From Prorocentrum cordatum (lineage: Eukaryota > Sar > Dinophyceae > Prorocentrales > Prorocentraceae), in the NCBI GenBank assembly GCA_963575745.1, contig CAUYUJ010009802.1, positions 327,967 through 391,966 of the forward strand: a stretch of 64,000 bases of DNA, given 5' to 3'. This document shows positions 52,451 to 62,669 of this stretch, piece after piece. The notes under the pieces were generated by a model. The model was not told the DNA's origin and did not search any database. It was given only the letters and a program-made list of their open reading frames with translations. The position numbers were made by a program, and so were the translations under genes. The number at the start of each line of letters is the position of its first letter. The first letter of the stretch is position 1.

Positions 52451-52984
52451 CGGGGGACAAGACAGGAGGCAGGCGGGCAGGAGGCAGGCAGGAAGTGGGA
52501 GAGCGAGAAGAGCATGAGCACGAGCAGGGCAGTGGAGCACCTACCCATGACCACTCTCTCGACAGAGAGAGAGAGAGAGGACGAGAGGAGCAGGGAGAGG
52601 CGGGAGGAGAGAGGCGCGCCCACGAGATGCCCCGTGCAAAAAGCGAGAACCCAACCGGAGGGCCGGGCAACAAAAGCAGGACAAGCGCCGGGGTTTGGGC
52701 CGCCGGCTCGGCTCGATCGGCCCTCCTCCGAGGAGGACAGCCCCCCCCCCACGCGCTCCATGCCGCCACGCTTCTTTGGCGGCGCGCGCAGTGATGTAGG
52801 TGACTACCTACCAGACCACCCCAACCCAACCCGAAGACCCGAATGTCGGGTTGAGGGGGGGTAAGGGTTCCACGCGTGTTTTTTCGACGTTTCCCGAACC
52901 CCCCCCACTAGAAATCGAGGCTAAATCTGAGCCTTCGGGTTGGGTTGGGGTGGTTTGGTGGGTGGTGAGTAGGGGGAGGGGGGA

Positions 52985-53092
52985 ATGCTCCTTGGAAGGA
53001 GGCCGCTTCTTAGAATGCGTCGGCCTTACATCTACAGACGAGGTCCGCGCCTTCTAAGAAGCAGGGCAGAAGTACTTCTAAGAAGCCTTCCC
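52985..53092 (+). repeat. Dispersed hairpin repeat family D, copy 2
   Basis: Shares tacatctacagacgaggtcc, then gcgccttctaagaagcag, with 11372-11475. Several CTTCTAAGAAG palindromes. Confidence 0.75.
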
Positions 53093-53169
53093 CCCTCCTC
53101 CCCCTACCCCCTTTCTGCGCGTGGCCGACTTATGGAACAGCTGGGAGTGTGCCTGTGCCGTTTGTGATA

Positions 53170-53460
53170 ATTGTATCATTTCCCGGGTAACGGTCGTTAC
53201 CCAGGGGGGGGGGCGGGAGGGGGGCGTTCGGGCGGGAGGGTAACTGTAACGGCGGCCGCGGCGTGCAGCCGCCAGGGTGCGTCCGCGCCACCCTGGCGCA
53301 TCAACCGCTTGCATGCACCACAGCATGTAGGGGGGCGTCCAGTCCCCCCACCCACCCCCCATCACGATTGCTAGCGTTACCCCAGGAATGGGGGGCGGGG
53401 GGGGCCCAGGTAACGAGCGTTACTCTGGGGAGGAAAATATTAGCCTGGCGAATGACACAA
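53170..53460. repeat. gggtaacg-type short inverted repeats
   Basis: cccgggtaacggtcgttacc (53178-53200) and ccaggtaacgagcgttact (53405-53425) are palindromes built on GGTAACGxxCGTTACC, about 225 bp apart with G-runs between. Confidence 0.7.
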
Positions 53461-53474
53461 CCATATGCAGCTGC

Positions 53475-53695
53475 GACCTCCCGTAATTGAAACCAATTAC
53501 GGAAGGTCCCCAGAGGCCGCCAGGACTGCGGTTTTGGGAGCCTCTGGGGACCTCCCGTAATTAAAGCCAACCACGGGAGGTCCCCAAATGCCACCAAGAA
53601 AGTGGTTCTGGGAGCCTCTGGGGGCCTCCCGTAATTCAAACAAATTACGGCAGGTCCCCGGAGGCAGCCAATTACGGGAGGTCCCCTGAAGTCGC
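53475..53695. repeat. 74-bp tandem array of hairpins, 3 copies
   Basis: g(a/g)cctcccgtaatt starts at 53475, 53549 and 53623, an exact 74-bp period. Each unit opens with a stem gacctcccgtaatt / aattacggaaggtc. Confidence 0.9.
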
Positions 53696-53699
53696 CAGG

Positions 53700-54285
53700 A
53701 CTGCTCCCTATGGGCCACGAAGCGTGTGAGGGGTGTGCCAATATAGGCAAAGGAAGGTATGCGAACCCTCCACTGGGGTCTTCGGTGGAGATCCCTACGG
53801 GGCCACGAATCGTGTGAGGGGTGTGCCGAAATGGAGGCGCCGCCGCCACGCGAACCCTGCCGCTGAGGCCTGCAGAGGAGCTCCCTATGGGGCCACGAAA
53901 CGTGCGAGGGGCGTGCCGAAATGCGACGGGGCCGCCATGCGAACCTTGCCACTGGGCCCTTCGGTGGAGTCCCCCATGGGCCCAGAAAAGTGTCAGGGGT
54001 GTGCCGCAATAGGGCGGGGCCGCCATGTGAACCCTGCCACTGGGCCCTTCGGTGGAGCTCCCTATAGGGGCCACGAAACGTGTGAGAGGTGTGACGAAAT
54101 GGGGCGGGGCCGCCATGTGAACCCTGCCACTGGGGCGTTCGGTGGAGCTCCCTATGGGGCCCCGAAACGTGTGAGGGGTGTGCCGAAATGAGGCTGGGTC
54201 GCTATGCGAACCCTGCCACTGGGGCGTTCGGTGGAGCTCCCTGTGGGGCCACGAAACATGTGAGGGGTGTGCCGAAGTAGAAACA
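53700..54285. repeat. 88-90 bp minisatellite, 7 copies
   Basis: gtgtgccgaaat or a variant starts at 53733, 53821, 53911, 53999, 54089, 54178 and 54267. Since the period is not a multiple of three, the 369-codon open frame across it on minus reads the unit in all three frames and is not a gene. Confidence 0.9.
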
Positions 54286-54339
54286 TGCGGAAGGCAGAGG
54301 CACAGAGGCGGAGGAGGGAGGAGGGGGAGGAGAAGAGGA

Positions 54340-54420
54340 GAGGAAGGAGACGCGGGGCGCTGTCTCTTCAAAACGAGGACCCAATACCACAGGATGATTG
54401 GGAAAAACACTCACTTTCTT
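54340..54420 (-). repeat. Dispersed repeat family I, copy 2
   Basis: Reverse of the block at 43905-43985 (tttcccaatcatcctgtggt, then gttttgaagagacagcgcc). It begins at the end of a candidate exon (54421-54600). Confidence 0.7.
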
Positions 54421-54605
54421 GATCCTCTCCTCCAGCTGGTGAAGCGTCTCGTCGACCGCGTCCTCGGGTGCGCTGTCGGCAATCTGGACGTAGTCCATAG
54501 GCAACCCCATGCGGAGCCGGCAGAGGAGCCGGGAGTCCCTGTCCTGCGAGGCGACAGCGTGCCCGGCGGGAAGGGAGGAGCCCGGCCCGTCGTAGCACGA
54601 CGACA
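54413..54605 (-). CDS. Weak candidate exon, unrecognised
   Basis: The minus frame reads AGHAVASQDSRLLCRLRMGL then DYVQIADSAPEDAVDETLHQ and LEERIKK, with G/C third positions, ending at a donor-like AAGAAA|GTGAGTG. Upstream it runs into a GGA microsatellite (54607-54670) that could hide the acceptor. No family recognised. Confidence 0.35.
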
Positions 54606-54606
54606 G

Positions 54607-54670
54607 CCCTCCTCCTCCTCCTCCTCCTCCTCCTCCTCCTCCTCCTCAGCCTCCTCCTCCTCCTCCTCCT
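54607..54670. repeat. (CTC)n microsatellite
   Basis: CTC array with one CAG. 54690-55180 beyond it has only GC-rich frames without domains. Confidence 0.9.
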
Positions 54671-55189
54671 TCCCAGACCCACCGACGTCGTAATGTTTTC
54701 GCAACGTCGACCCTCAGAGGCGGAAGGTTTGAGGCCGCTCTCGGCCTTCGAGTGCCCTTGCCAGGTCCCCGCGCAGTTAGAAAGCGACCGCCCCTCGCGG
54801 AAGGGGCCCAGACCGCTGGGGAGCCACGCTGTGAAAAAGCCACGACGTCGAATGTCTGGGCAAGCACCGGGGGCAGAAGCAAGGAGGCGACGACATGTAA
54901 GAGTGACCCTTCTTCGCTGGAGTGACCTTTGGTGCTGGCCCCAGGAGGGTCGGGTGACTTGTCTTTTGGTATGAGCTTGACCTCGCGTCGGCACCCGCAT
55001 CGCGTGACTGCGCTCGCATCTGAGCCCGCCAGGCCTGGCCGCGCACCAAAGGTCACTCCGGTCCAGGGTCACTCCCACGCGGAGTCGAAAGAGGATCGCC
55101 GATGCCACTCCACCCCAGCGAAGCCCCCACGCCCCCACTCGACAGGCCGCCCGTCGCGCCGCCTGGGGCCCTCCGCCCCTTAGGCGACT

Positions 55190-55545
55190 TTCTCGAAGGT
55201 CGCCAAACTTTGCGCGTCGCGCCCCGCGATGCGCGACGCGCGTTTGCCGCGGGTTCGTGTCGTGTTGACCCTGGCGTTGGTTCCGGACACTGTGGGGATC
55301 GTTCAACCTTGAACGATCGGCCGTTTCCGAAACATCAGATCGTTCAACAGCGACCGATTCTGGGTCGCCGGCGGCATTCAACGTTGAACGTCGGCGGCGG
55401 GGTCGCCGCCAGTCGACACGACGCGAACCTGCCGTCTCTTCGCGCCCTCGCGACGCCTCCCTGGACCCTGGAGAGTGGTAGCTCTCCAACCAACGCCGCG
55501 ATGCGCGAAGCGATTACCTTCGCGCCCCTGGGCGTGACCCAGACT
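55190..55545 (+). repeat. Dispersed repeat family G, copy 5, interrupted
   Basis: Left part 55190-55249 (cgcgtcgcgccccgcgatgc) and right part 55430-55545 (ctcttcgcgccctcgcgacg, then ctctccaaccaacgccgcg and a ttcgcgcccctgggcgtgac end). The other four copies lack the 180-bp piece between them. Confidence 0.85.
55250..55429 (+). mobile_element. 180-bp MITE with TGCCG target duplication
   Basis: Imperfect terminal inverted repeats: the left starts cgggttcgtgtcgtgttgac and the right, reverse-complemented, starts ggttcgcgtcgtgtcgac. TGCCG flanks both sides (55245-55249 and 55430-55434). Internal palindromes include cgttcaaccttgaacg. The interrupted family G copy supplies the empty-site comparison. 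Confidence 0.75.
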
Positions 55546-55549
55546 TGTT

Positions 55550-56220
55550 CCCTGAGAGGAGGCCGACCTCGCCCTGCCCCACCCCCCACGGACCTGTAGC
55601 GGGGGGGGCATCATCCAAGGCGCCCCGTCAACAGGGGCACGGAGCCGCCTCTGCCGAGCGCCGGCCCGCCCGTGCAACGCCGATATGATATGCCGCTGGG
55701 GATCTGCCTCCCCCCTCGCCACCATCACCCGGGAAGGAGCCTCGGAGTTTCCTGACGCCCACAAGTCGGTGAGAGCCTGCCCAGAACCCCCCCGTAAAGC
55801 TCCAAAGCAAGCCAGGGGGGACGCCGGAGGGCCTCCTCACGTCTCACCCTGCCCTCGTCGCAGGCCGCCACCGCAGACGAGGTCCGCCGACCCAGGGGCA
55901 GACTCTTCCAGATCCTTGCCAGGTTCTCGCGGCCCTCGCGCGTCACCCCCAGGCAAGCCCTGACGAGATTGCGGGGGTCGACGGTGGCTGTGCAAACGCA
56001 ACGAGAGCAAAAGAAAAGGCTGTGGCGGGGCCACAGCTGCAAGCAGACGGAGTCGTGCAGCCTCTGACCCCCCACTCACGCCTGCCCCCCATCGCGTGCC
56101 TCGAATGTCGTCGGCAGGGTGCCTCTCGGGGCGCCCCGCCACAGCCTTGCACGGAGTTGCGCACGCTTCCACCAGCTTGGAGCCGAGCACCAGCTGGTGA
56201 CAGAGGGCGCAAGCCCACAC
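55550..56220. other. Unassigned GC-rich stretch
   Basis: Frames on both strands lack shared domains. A minus frame near 56050-56220 reads into the microsatellite. No gene supported. Confidence 0.4.
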
Positions 56221-56257
56221 GGAAATGAGGTTGAGGAGAAAAGGGGACGTACAAGGG

Positions 56258-56364
56258 GATGCTGGTGATGGTGATGGTGATGGTGATGGTGATGGTGATG
56301 GTGATGGTGATGGTGATGGTGATGGTGATGGTGATGGTGATGGTGATGGTGATGGTGGTGACGG

Positions 56365-56450
<86 letters not shown>

Positions 56451-56456
56451 TGATGC

Positions 56457-56513
<57 letters not shown>

Positions 56514-56542
56514 CGATGGTGATGATGATGATGATGATGATG

Positions 56543-56575
<33 letters not shown>

Positions 56576-56684
56576 ACGACAATGATGATAATATTGATGA
56601 TGGTGATGATGTTGACAATGATGATAACAATGATGATGATGTGATGATGATGATGATGACGATGATGACGATGATGATGATGAC

Positions 56685-56752
<68 letters not shown>
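56258..56752. repeat. GATGGT then GAT compound microsatellite, 0.5 kb
   Basis: About 16 GATGGT dimers (56258-56360), then GAT repeats with phase breaks (GTGATGCT at 56449) to 56752. Minus frames give poly-His, Ile or Ser. Confidence 0.95.
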
Positions 56753-56829
56753 CTGTGGGATGACGAGGAGGGGGGTGAGGGGGCAGAGGCTAAGCGCCCG
56801 AAACCAATGCTGTCTGGTGCGCGAACAGT

Positions 56830-56925
56830 TTTCGGGACCGTGGCGCCGAAGCATCGCCAATTTATCGGCGATGCGGCGCGATCCTCCGTCTCCATCCTCT
56901 CGGACCTCAAAAGGCCAACGAGCAA
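56830..56925 (+). repeat. Family H-related repeat
   Basis: Contains gcatcgccaatttatcggcg, then atgcggcgcgatcctccg and ctcggacc, matching the right half of family H (32800-32870). Confidence 0.6.
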
Positions 56926-57137
56926 CACGCATATTGAAACACGACGCGCGTGTCGCTCGTGCTCTTCGCTCCTCCCGATATGGCCGGGACCCTGCGGCGA
57001 AGGCGGGCCCCTACCTTGCTCGGCACCCTCGCGGCCTCCGCCTAACGGTGTGTGACGAAGGCAGGCTGAGGACAAACTCGGATGAGGATGAGCCAGGGAT
57101 CTCTGAGAGTTGGGCGGTCTGGAGGAGGATATTTTTT

Positions 57138-57250
57138 GGGGGGAGGAGGAGGAGGCGGAGGAGGAGGAGGAGGAGGAGGAGGATGAGGAGGAAGAGGAGG
57201 AAGAGGAGGAGGAGGAGGAGAAGGAGGAGGAGGAGGAGGAGGAGGAGCAA
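57138..57250. repeat. (GGA)n microsatellite
   Basis: GGA array with GAT and AAG interruptions, immediately upstream of the zinc-finger fragment. Confidence 0.95.
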
Positions 57251-57256
57251 GCATGA

Positions 57257-58480
57257 ATGCATTCATTCATTTGCTACGAGTGCGGCCAGACCTTCGGCAT
57301 GGCCAGAGCACTTCGTGCACACAGGGGCAAGCAGCACCCCCAAATGGGAACCCACTCAATGATGGCGACGGGCACGGTTTGCCGAATTTGTTGTTGGGAC
57401 TCCTGCTCCAATAGGAGGTTGTACAAACACCTTGCTCTGGCCAAAGTGTAGTTCCGTGGACTTCTGGCTGTGGGTGCAAGGCCTACTGAGGCCGAAGTTA
57501 AAGAGGCGCGGGAAAAGCGTAGCAAGGAGCAGAGTGCAAACCGTGTCCGTGGTTTGACTGACGACTTTGCGCACCCCCCCGCCGGGTTTATGGGCCCCCT
57601 CCAGGACCCAAGTTGTTTGGTGCTGACGCCCCTGTGGTGGAGCCTGTGGTTCCCTCCCGTTCCCTCTCCTCCACCTCCGCCCTTCGTTCCCTCCCCCCTC
57701 CTTCTCGACCCCACCTTTACCTGCTCCACCTTGATTTGGGCCAGCGCCGCAAGGGGGATGTTCAGGAGTGGATCGAGAGACTTGTCGCTCAACACCACGT
57801 CCCGGTCATTGTCCTATCGGTCAGTGTCGTGCATTCTCCTACTTACGGTGACATGTCTACGCCTGAGATTGTCTCCTTCTGTCTACGCCTCATGGCTGAA
57901 GGGTGGGTGGCTGGGGCGATTGCGGGACCCGCATGTGAGACGTGGAGTGCTGCTCGCCACACTGAGTTACCAGAGGATGGCCTTGGACGCCATCCACGAC
58001 CCTTGCGGTCGCCAGAACTGTTACGGGGACTCCGTTTCGTAACACCGAAGGAGCAGGCTCAGGTTGATGTGGGGAATGCCCTGCTACGCACAACGATCGA
58101 ATTCTGAGTGGCCGCTTGGAGGCTCGGATTGCCGGCTATCATGGAGCATCCTGCTCAAGCGGAAAATCGTGATAATGTCCCGCGCCATTGGCATCTGCCG
58201 ATTCTTGCGAGTTTTGCCCGTGTGCCAAGGGCCCGTCTATTCAGGATCGACCAGTGTTTGGACTCCCGGCCAAACACCCCACGTCATTCGTAGGGATCAA
58301 CGTGCCCATGATGGCACAAATGCTGAGGGAGATGCCCCATCATGGCAGGTGCCAACACAGAGCCCACGTCCGTCCTGGAAGGAGGGAGTGCCACTGGGGG
58401 GTGGAATACCGCGGCGGCCAAGACGTACCCTTCCCACCTGTATCGTTTTTGTTGCTCAGTCCACGCTTGTTTCCGTTCAA
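57257..58480 (+). pseudogene. Retroelement C-terminal fragment: C2H2 fingers and GPxCETWS domain
   Basis: The frame at 57257 reads FICYECGQTFGMARALRAHR then GKQH, a C2H2 finger, followed by TVCRICCWDSCSNRRLYKHL, a second degenerate finger. Further on, another frame reads LHLDLGQRRKGDVQEWIERL, PVIVLSVSVVHSPTYGDM, AGAIAGPACETWSAARH (about 57925), GLRFVTPKEQAQVDVGNALL. An in-frame TGA stop (58105-58107) interrupts it before GLPAIMEHPAQAEN. Frames then shift to PAKHPTSFVGINVPMMAQML and back to GGWNTAAAKTYPSHL. GPxCETWS and ExPA resemble the PC and EN(V/P) motifs of C5 methyltransferases, perhaps non-catalytic. Such domains occur in dinoflagellate LINE proteins as I recall them. Confidence 0.65.
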
Positions 58481-58785
58481 TATCAGTTTCAGGAGTCTGG
58501 GTCGCCCCCCTCGAGATAGACGAGAATGTGGCGCCTATCTTCATACCCCTGAACGCTTTCTTCGATTTCCAGCAGGGTCGTGATTACGTTCGTTAGGGTA
58601 CCATCTCGCTCCCTCGAAGAGATAATGGTGTGAGCGACACCTGCTCTCGCAGTGCTTAAGTGGAAGGTCGGTTCTACGCTGCTTTCCCCCCCCCTGGGTG
58701 TTCAAATCCCCCTCATTTGCCCCTTCTCGTCTCACTTTCGGTTGAAATTCAAACTCATTCCCTTATGCACCGACCGACCGACCGA
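58481..58785. other. Unassigned flank
   Basis: Ends in the short repeat accgaccgaccgaccg (58765-58785) before a GGA array. No gene seen. Confidence 0.4.
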
Positions 58786-58789
58786 CCGA

Positions 58790-58875
58790 GGGGGAGGAGG
58801 AGGAGGAGGACGAAGAGGAGGAGGAGGAGGAGGAGGAGGAGGACGAGGAGGAGGAGGAGGAGAAGGAAGAGGAGG
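58790..58875. repeat. (GGA)n microsatellite
   Basis: GGA array with a few GAC and AAG triplets. Confidence 0.9.
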
Positions 58876-59169
58876 CGCAAACTTAGCTGTTAATGGGGGG
58901 CGACCCCACAAGTTCGGGAAAAGGGGGAGCGACCCTTTAAAAGGGGGGAGTCGGCGGCTTGCACCCCTCGCGCTCTGGCCGAAGCGGCCGCCGCGTTCCT
59001 GTCTCGGGCGGCCTGCCCCAGCGAGGCTGCCTCATCCCACGAAAGACCGAAACTGCTCGACCCCAGCTCAACATCCAACGGCCTGGAGTCCATGGAGTCC
59101 CGCAGAGGCCCTAGGGAGGGGGCAGGGGTGTCCGAGGGGGAGAGGGCCCAGGACCACTCGCTTCGAACG

Positions 59170-59400
59170 CCGAGCGTGGGGGGGGGGGGGGGGCCTTCCG
59201 CGCAGCACCAAGGACGTGCTGTACCTGGGAACACGCCCCTGCCAAACAACCTCTGCACGAGCGCAGTGCCCTTTCGAGGGCCTGCCTTGACACTGCCCAT
59301 GGACCCCCCCCCTCGCGGGCCTCTTGTTAGAGCCTCGGGCATACGCCCCAGAGTGGGAACAGATGAGGAGGGAGTCCACAGGGCGCTGTTCCCTGCATTC
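59170..59400 (-). pseudogene. Tail region of the decayed LINE
   Basis: The minus frame reads LLICSHSGAYARGSNKRPAR then GRPSKGHCARAEVVWQGRVP, resembling the Cys-rich GAY motif near the C-terminus of such LINE proteins. Confidence 0.45.
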
Positions 59401-59719
59401 AAAGACTTGGGCCCACCACAGCCTGTGCCCCCAGTGCCCTCGAAAACACCAAGCCTCCCGAGGCTCTCGAGATCACTCGATGGACTCCTGTAGGCCTGCC
59501 AAGCTCTCAGGTCCGCCCTCGGGCAGGCTGCCCTTCTCGCCAGCAGGAGGCTGGCAAGCCTGAGGGGTCGGGAGCCAAAAGATGACTTCTAGGGGAACCG
59601 TGGTGAGCCATCCCTGCCAATCATGGTCATGGAGCTCAGCTTCACTGGTCTGTGCCTTCTGGGAAGCGGCAAGGCGGCCCATCTCGAGGGCCAGGGAGGC
59701 ACATCCTTCGACAACCACA

Positions 59720-60310
59720 CCTCTGCTGCTCCGACGCGCGGAGAGACGCCTCGGCGCCCATCATGGCCAGCCTATCCGCGTGGCCATTGCCTCGCCACTG
59801 TGCATGCGTGATCCCGCCCTCCCTCATGGCCGCCTGGCTCTGGTGGGCCGCCACCTTCACGAAAAGAGCCCCTTCGAACCTGTAGGCCACTCAGGACCGC
59901 CAGTGGCAGCGCACCTGGGCCTCATTGGCGGGCGCTGGCACCCGGGCCCCTGCTGAGACCGTCGCCCAGCAATCGATGCCGATCTCCACCCCTGGTTCAA
60001 GGACCGAAGGGAGCCCGAGCTGCAGGACCGCAAGGTCACCCCTGTCCCTGGACGGCTGCTCGGGGGCCTCGCTGAAGGGAACCGCGCTGCAGAGCCCTTG
60101 GAGAAGTCCCCGCGCCTATTCACTTCTGCGACCGCCCAGCCCGCGACAAGCATGCCTGGGGGGCGCATCTCGCAGCACGCCCCATCCGTGAAGACTTCCC
60201 ATCCGCTTTGCATCGCCAGCGCGCCGTCCGCGGGCCCCTGAAGGGCCTGGCGAATCATAGGCTGAGGCCGGGGAAAATGCATCTGGTGAACAGCTCGCCC
60301 TCGCACTCAA
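59720..60310 (-). pseudogene. RNase H of the decayed LINE
   Basis: GWEVFTDGACCEM and VAGWAVAEVNRRGD (about 60180-60110) give the first Asp. After a frameshift, ALFVKVAAHQSQAAMREGGI and GNGHADRLAMMGAE (about 59870-59760) give the His and the final Asp. Confidence 0.75.
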
Positions 60311-60644
60311 TCTTCTGCGTGGGTGTCTCAGCAGCCTTGGCCAGAATGCTCCCGAGATTGTCGCGTTTCCACGCGCAGCAGAATCTCCCCTGGAAAAGTC
60401 CCTCGGGCACCCCTTGCATAGCTTGCATGTTGCGACGATGCCGCGTCCATGAAGAGCCACCCTCAAAGGCCGAGGGCGGCCGCGCGAGGGGGCAGCGCGC
60501 TTGCGCCCCCTCCGGCCTGCGAGCCGCGGCCCCTGACCCAGGCCGAAGGGGAGCGAACAAAAACCTCAGCTGGCCGCGCCTGGCCGCCTTCGCGCGCGGG
60601 CGCGCACAAGGCGAAGACGCTGCGCTGCCGAAAGGAAGAGAGCG

Positions 60645-60815
60645 GAGGAGGAGGAGGAGGAGGAGGAGGAGGAGGAGGAGGAGGAGGAGGAGGAGGAGGA
60701 GGAGGAGGAGGAGGAGGGGGAGGGGGAGGAGGAGGAGGAGGAGGAGGAGGAGGAGGAGGAGGAGGAGGAGGAGGAGGAGGAGGAGGAGGAGGAGGAGGAG
60801 GAGGAGGAGGAGGAG
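60645..60815. repeat. (GGA)n microsatellite, 170 bp
   Basis: The purest long GGA array in the window, with two GGG interruptions. It is inside the LINE remnant. Confidence 0.95.
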
Positions 60816-61039
60816 GGGGAAAGCCATCCGAGTCTGGATCCAGTATGGATTGTTCACTACTGCTTTTAATGACTGCTTGTGAAAAGGCATGCAAAACGAC
60901 GAAAACGGGAACGACAGCTAATGACGAAGAATCTGCCATAACATTTAACCTGTCCGCGCTGCAAACTATTGCAAAACCCGTTTGGTTCATCTGCTCCTGC
61001 CTGGTTATGGCCCTGCTGACACCTCCTCGCGCTCAGGCG

Positions 61040-62660
61040 TGGAAGAAAGCGGGCGAGCACTGGAAACTTGGCCACCTCCTTCCACAGTCATCGACCACAA
61101 CCTTCTGGGGCACATCTAGGTGCCAGTCAATGCGCCTGAGCGCGAGCACTCGGGATGCGATTGGGCTCTCGGTCTTGCTCCATGGAGACCTCGCATGCTG
61201 AGCCTGGAAGCCGTCTTCGTACCCCATCTCGGTCACGTCCCAAGACACCTGTCGGTTCCAAACGACGCGGATGAAGTCGCCGAGGGCCTTTGAGGTGACT
61301 ATGGCCAGAGGTCCTTCATGGCCGGGAAGGGGTCCAGCAAGTTGAATCTCAAAAATCTGCCTGGATGCAGCGGGGTTGCCTTCTTGAAAGCTTGAACCCT
61401 TGGCCTCCGAAGGGCCGCGCCGCCGACCCCGATGATGGAGGCTCCCCGGGCGGCCTTGGCTAAAGGCCCTGCTCGGGATATTTGGGCCACCGCGGCCCCT
61501 GAATCCAGCCTGCCGCGCTTGGCCGTCATGGCCTTGGCGTCGGCGCCCCTCTGGAGCACCGTGGGTAAACGCCGCTGGCCCCCCTGGTTGGAGTCCCCGC
61601 CGAGGCACCTGCGGGGGCGCGCGCGCTGCTGGTCCTGGAGGCCCCAGTCGGGGTGCTGGAGGAGGTCCTCGGGGGCCTGGGGGTCGGAGACCATGAACTT
61701 GGTCTTGCCCGCGTTGGTGGGCAGCTTGGCCATGGCCGTGTGGGCGACTACCTTCTGGTGGGCCTGCGCAGAGTGCCTGGCCGAGGTCTCGGGGTATCCC
61801 ATCGCGCGGGGCGCCAGGTCGCCCGCCGAATTCGCGTTCCGACAGGGCGGGATCGAGGCGGCGATATCCCTGAGGACGGAAGGGGGACATGCGCTCGAAG
61901 ACCCCCGTCGCGCAGCCGCATCCCGCTACTATAGCACCGCTGGCCTGCACCGGGCCGCTGACCGAGAGCCCCCGTCTGGCGCGTCGAGGGCGCCGGTGCA
62001 GAACGCGCGGGGCCTTCAGCAGCCCCACGTCGACAACGGCAGCGCACCCCCCATCTATTCTGAGCTGCTCGTGCGAGACATTTTCGCAGAACGGCAGAAA
62101 GTCATGGAACGTGCCGATCGAAACAAGCCCCGTGGCTTTGGCCTAACGTGAGGAAGTTGCGCATGCATGCCGCTCTGCGCGCTGACGTCGCCGCGCTTTC
62201 ACCCCGGAAGCTCGCTCAGTCTACCTGCCTCTCCCAACGTTCCACTTCTCTTTGCCGAGTGCGGCTCCAACTGCGAGCCAGCGTGCTCGCCAGTCCGATC
62301 GGCCAGCAGCCCCCCGTGGGCTTGGGCAAGAAAACGAACGGGATGGCGAGGTGCTGCGAGGCCTCTGGATCACGCTCCCGCCCGTTGAAAGCGCCGGTGG
62401 CTCCCTGGATGGCCCCCCTAGGCGCGCGCTCGAAACTCCACGGGGGGATCGCGTCCCGCCCCAGCGCAGTCTGGAGAGGCAAGGCGGGCGAGACCTTCGT
62501 AGAGTGCTCGACCGTGAGTTCGTCCAGCTCGACCTCCACCCGCCAGCTGGCTGGCTCGGCCTCGCCTGCTCTGCCAGGGGCTGCCCGCAGCGGGCCCCAG
62601 TCCTCCGGGATACGGTCGACGGCCTCGCCGCCTGCCGACGGTATGCCGTCGCGCTGCACA
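61040..62660 (-). pseudogene. Reverse transcriptase of the decayed LINE
   Basis: TALGRDAIPPWSFERAP (about 62480), then LAIPFVFLPKPTGGCWPIGL and ASTLARSWSRTRQREVERWE (about 62330-62225) are the RT fingers. LSVSGPVQASGAIVAGCGCA (about 61950) is the palm B region. VVAHTAMAKLPTNAGKTKFM (about 61745) and later blocks follow. Frames shift several times and no clean xADD box was found. Confidence 0.7.
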
Positions 62661-62669
62661 GGGGCGGCT

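Noticed and set aside
55837-57270. 477-codon minus frame with poly-His and poly-Ile
   Set aside because: It is a read-through of the GAT and GGA microsatellites, with no non-repetitive domain.
60840-61200. Plus-strand coding exon after the GGA array
   Set aside because: A short open frame with no domain, overlapping the minus-strand LINE remnant.
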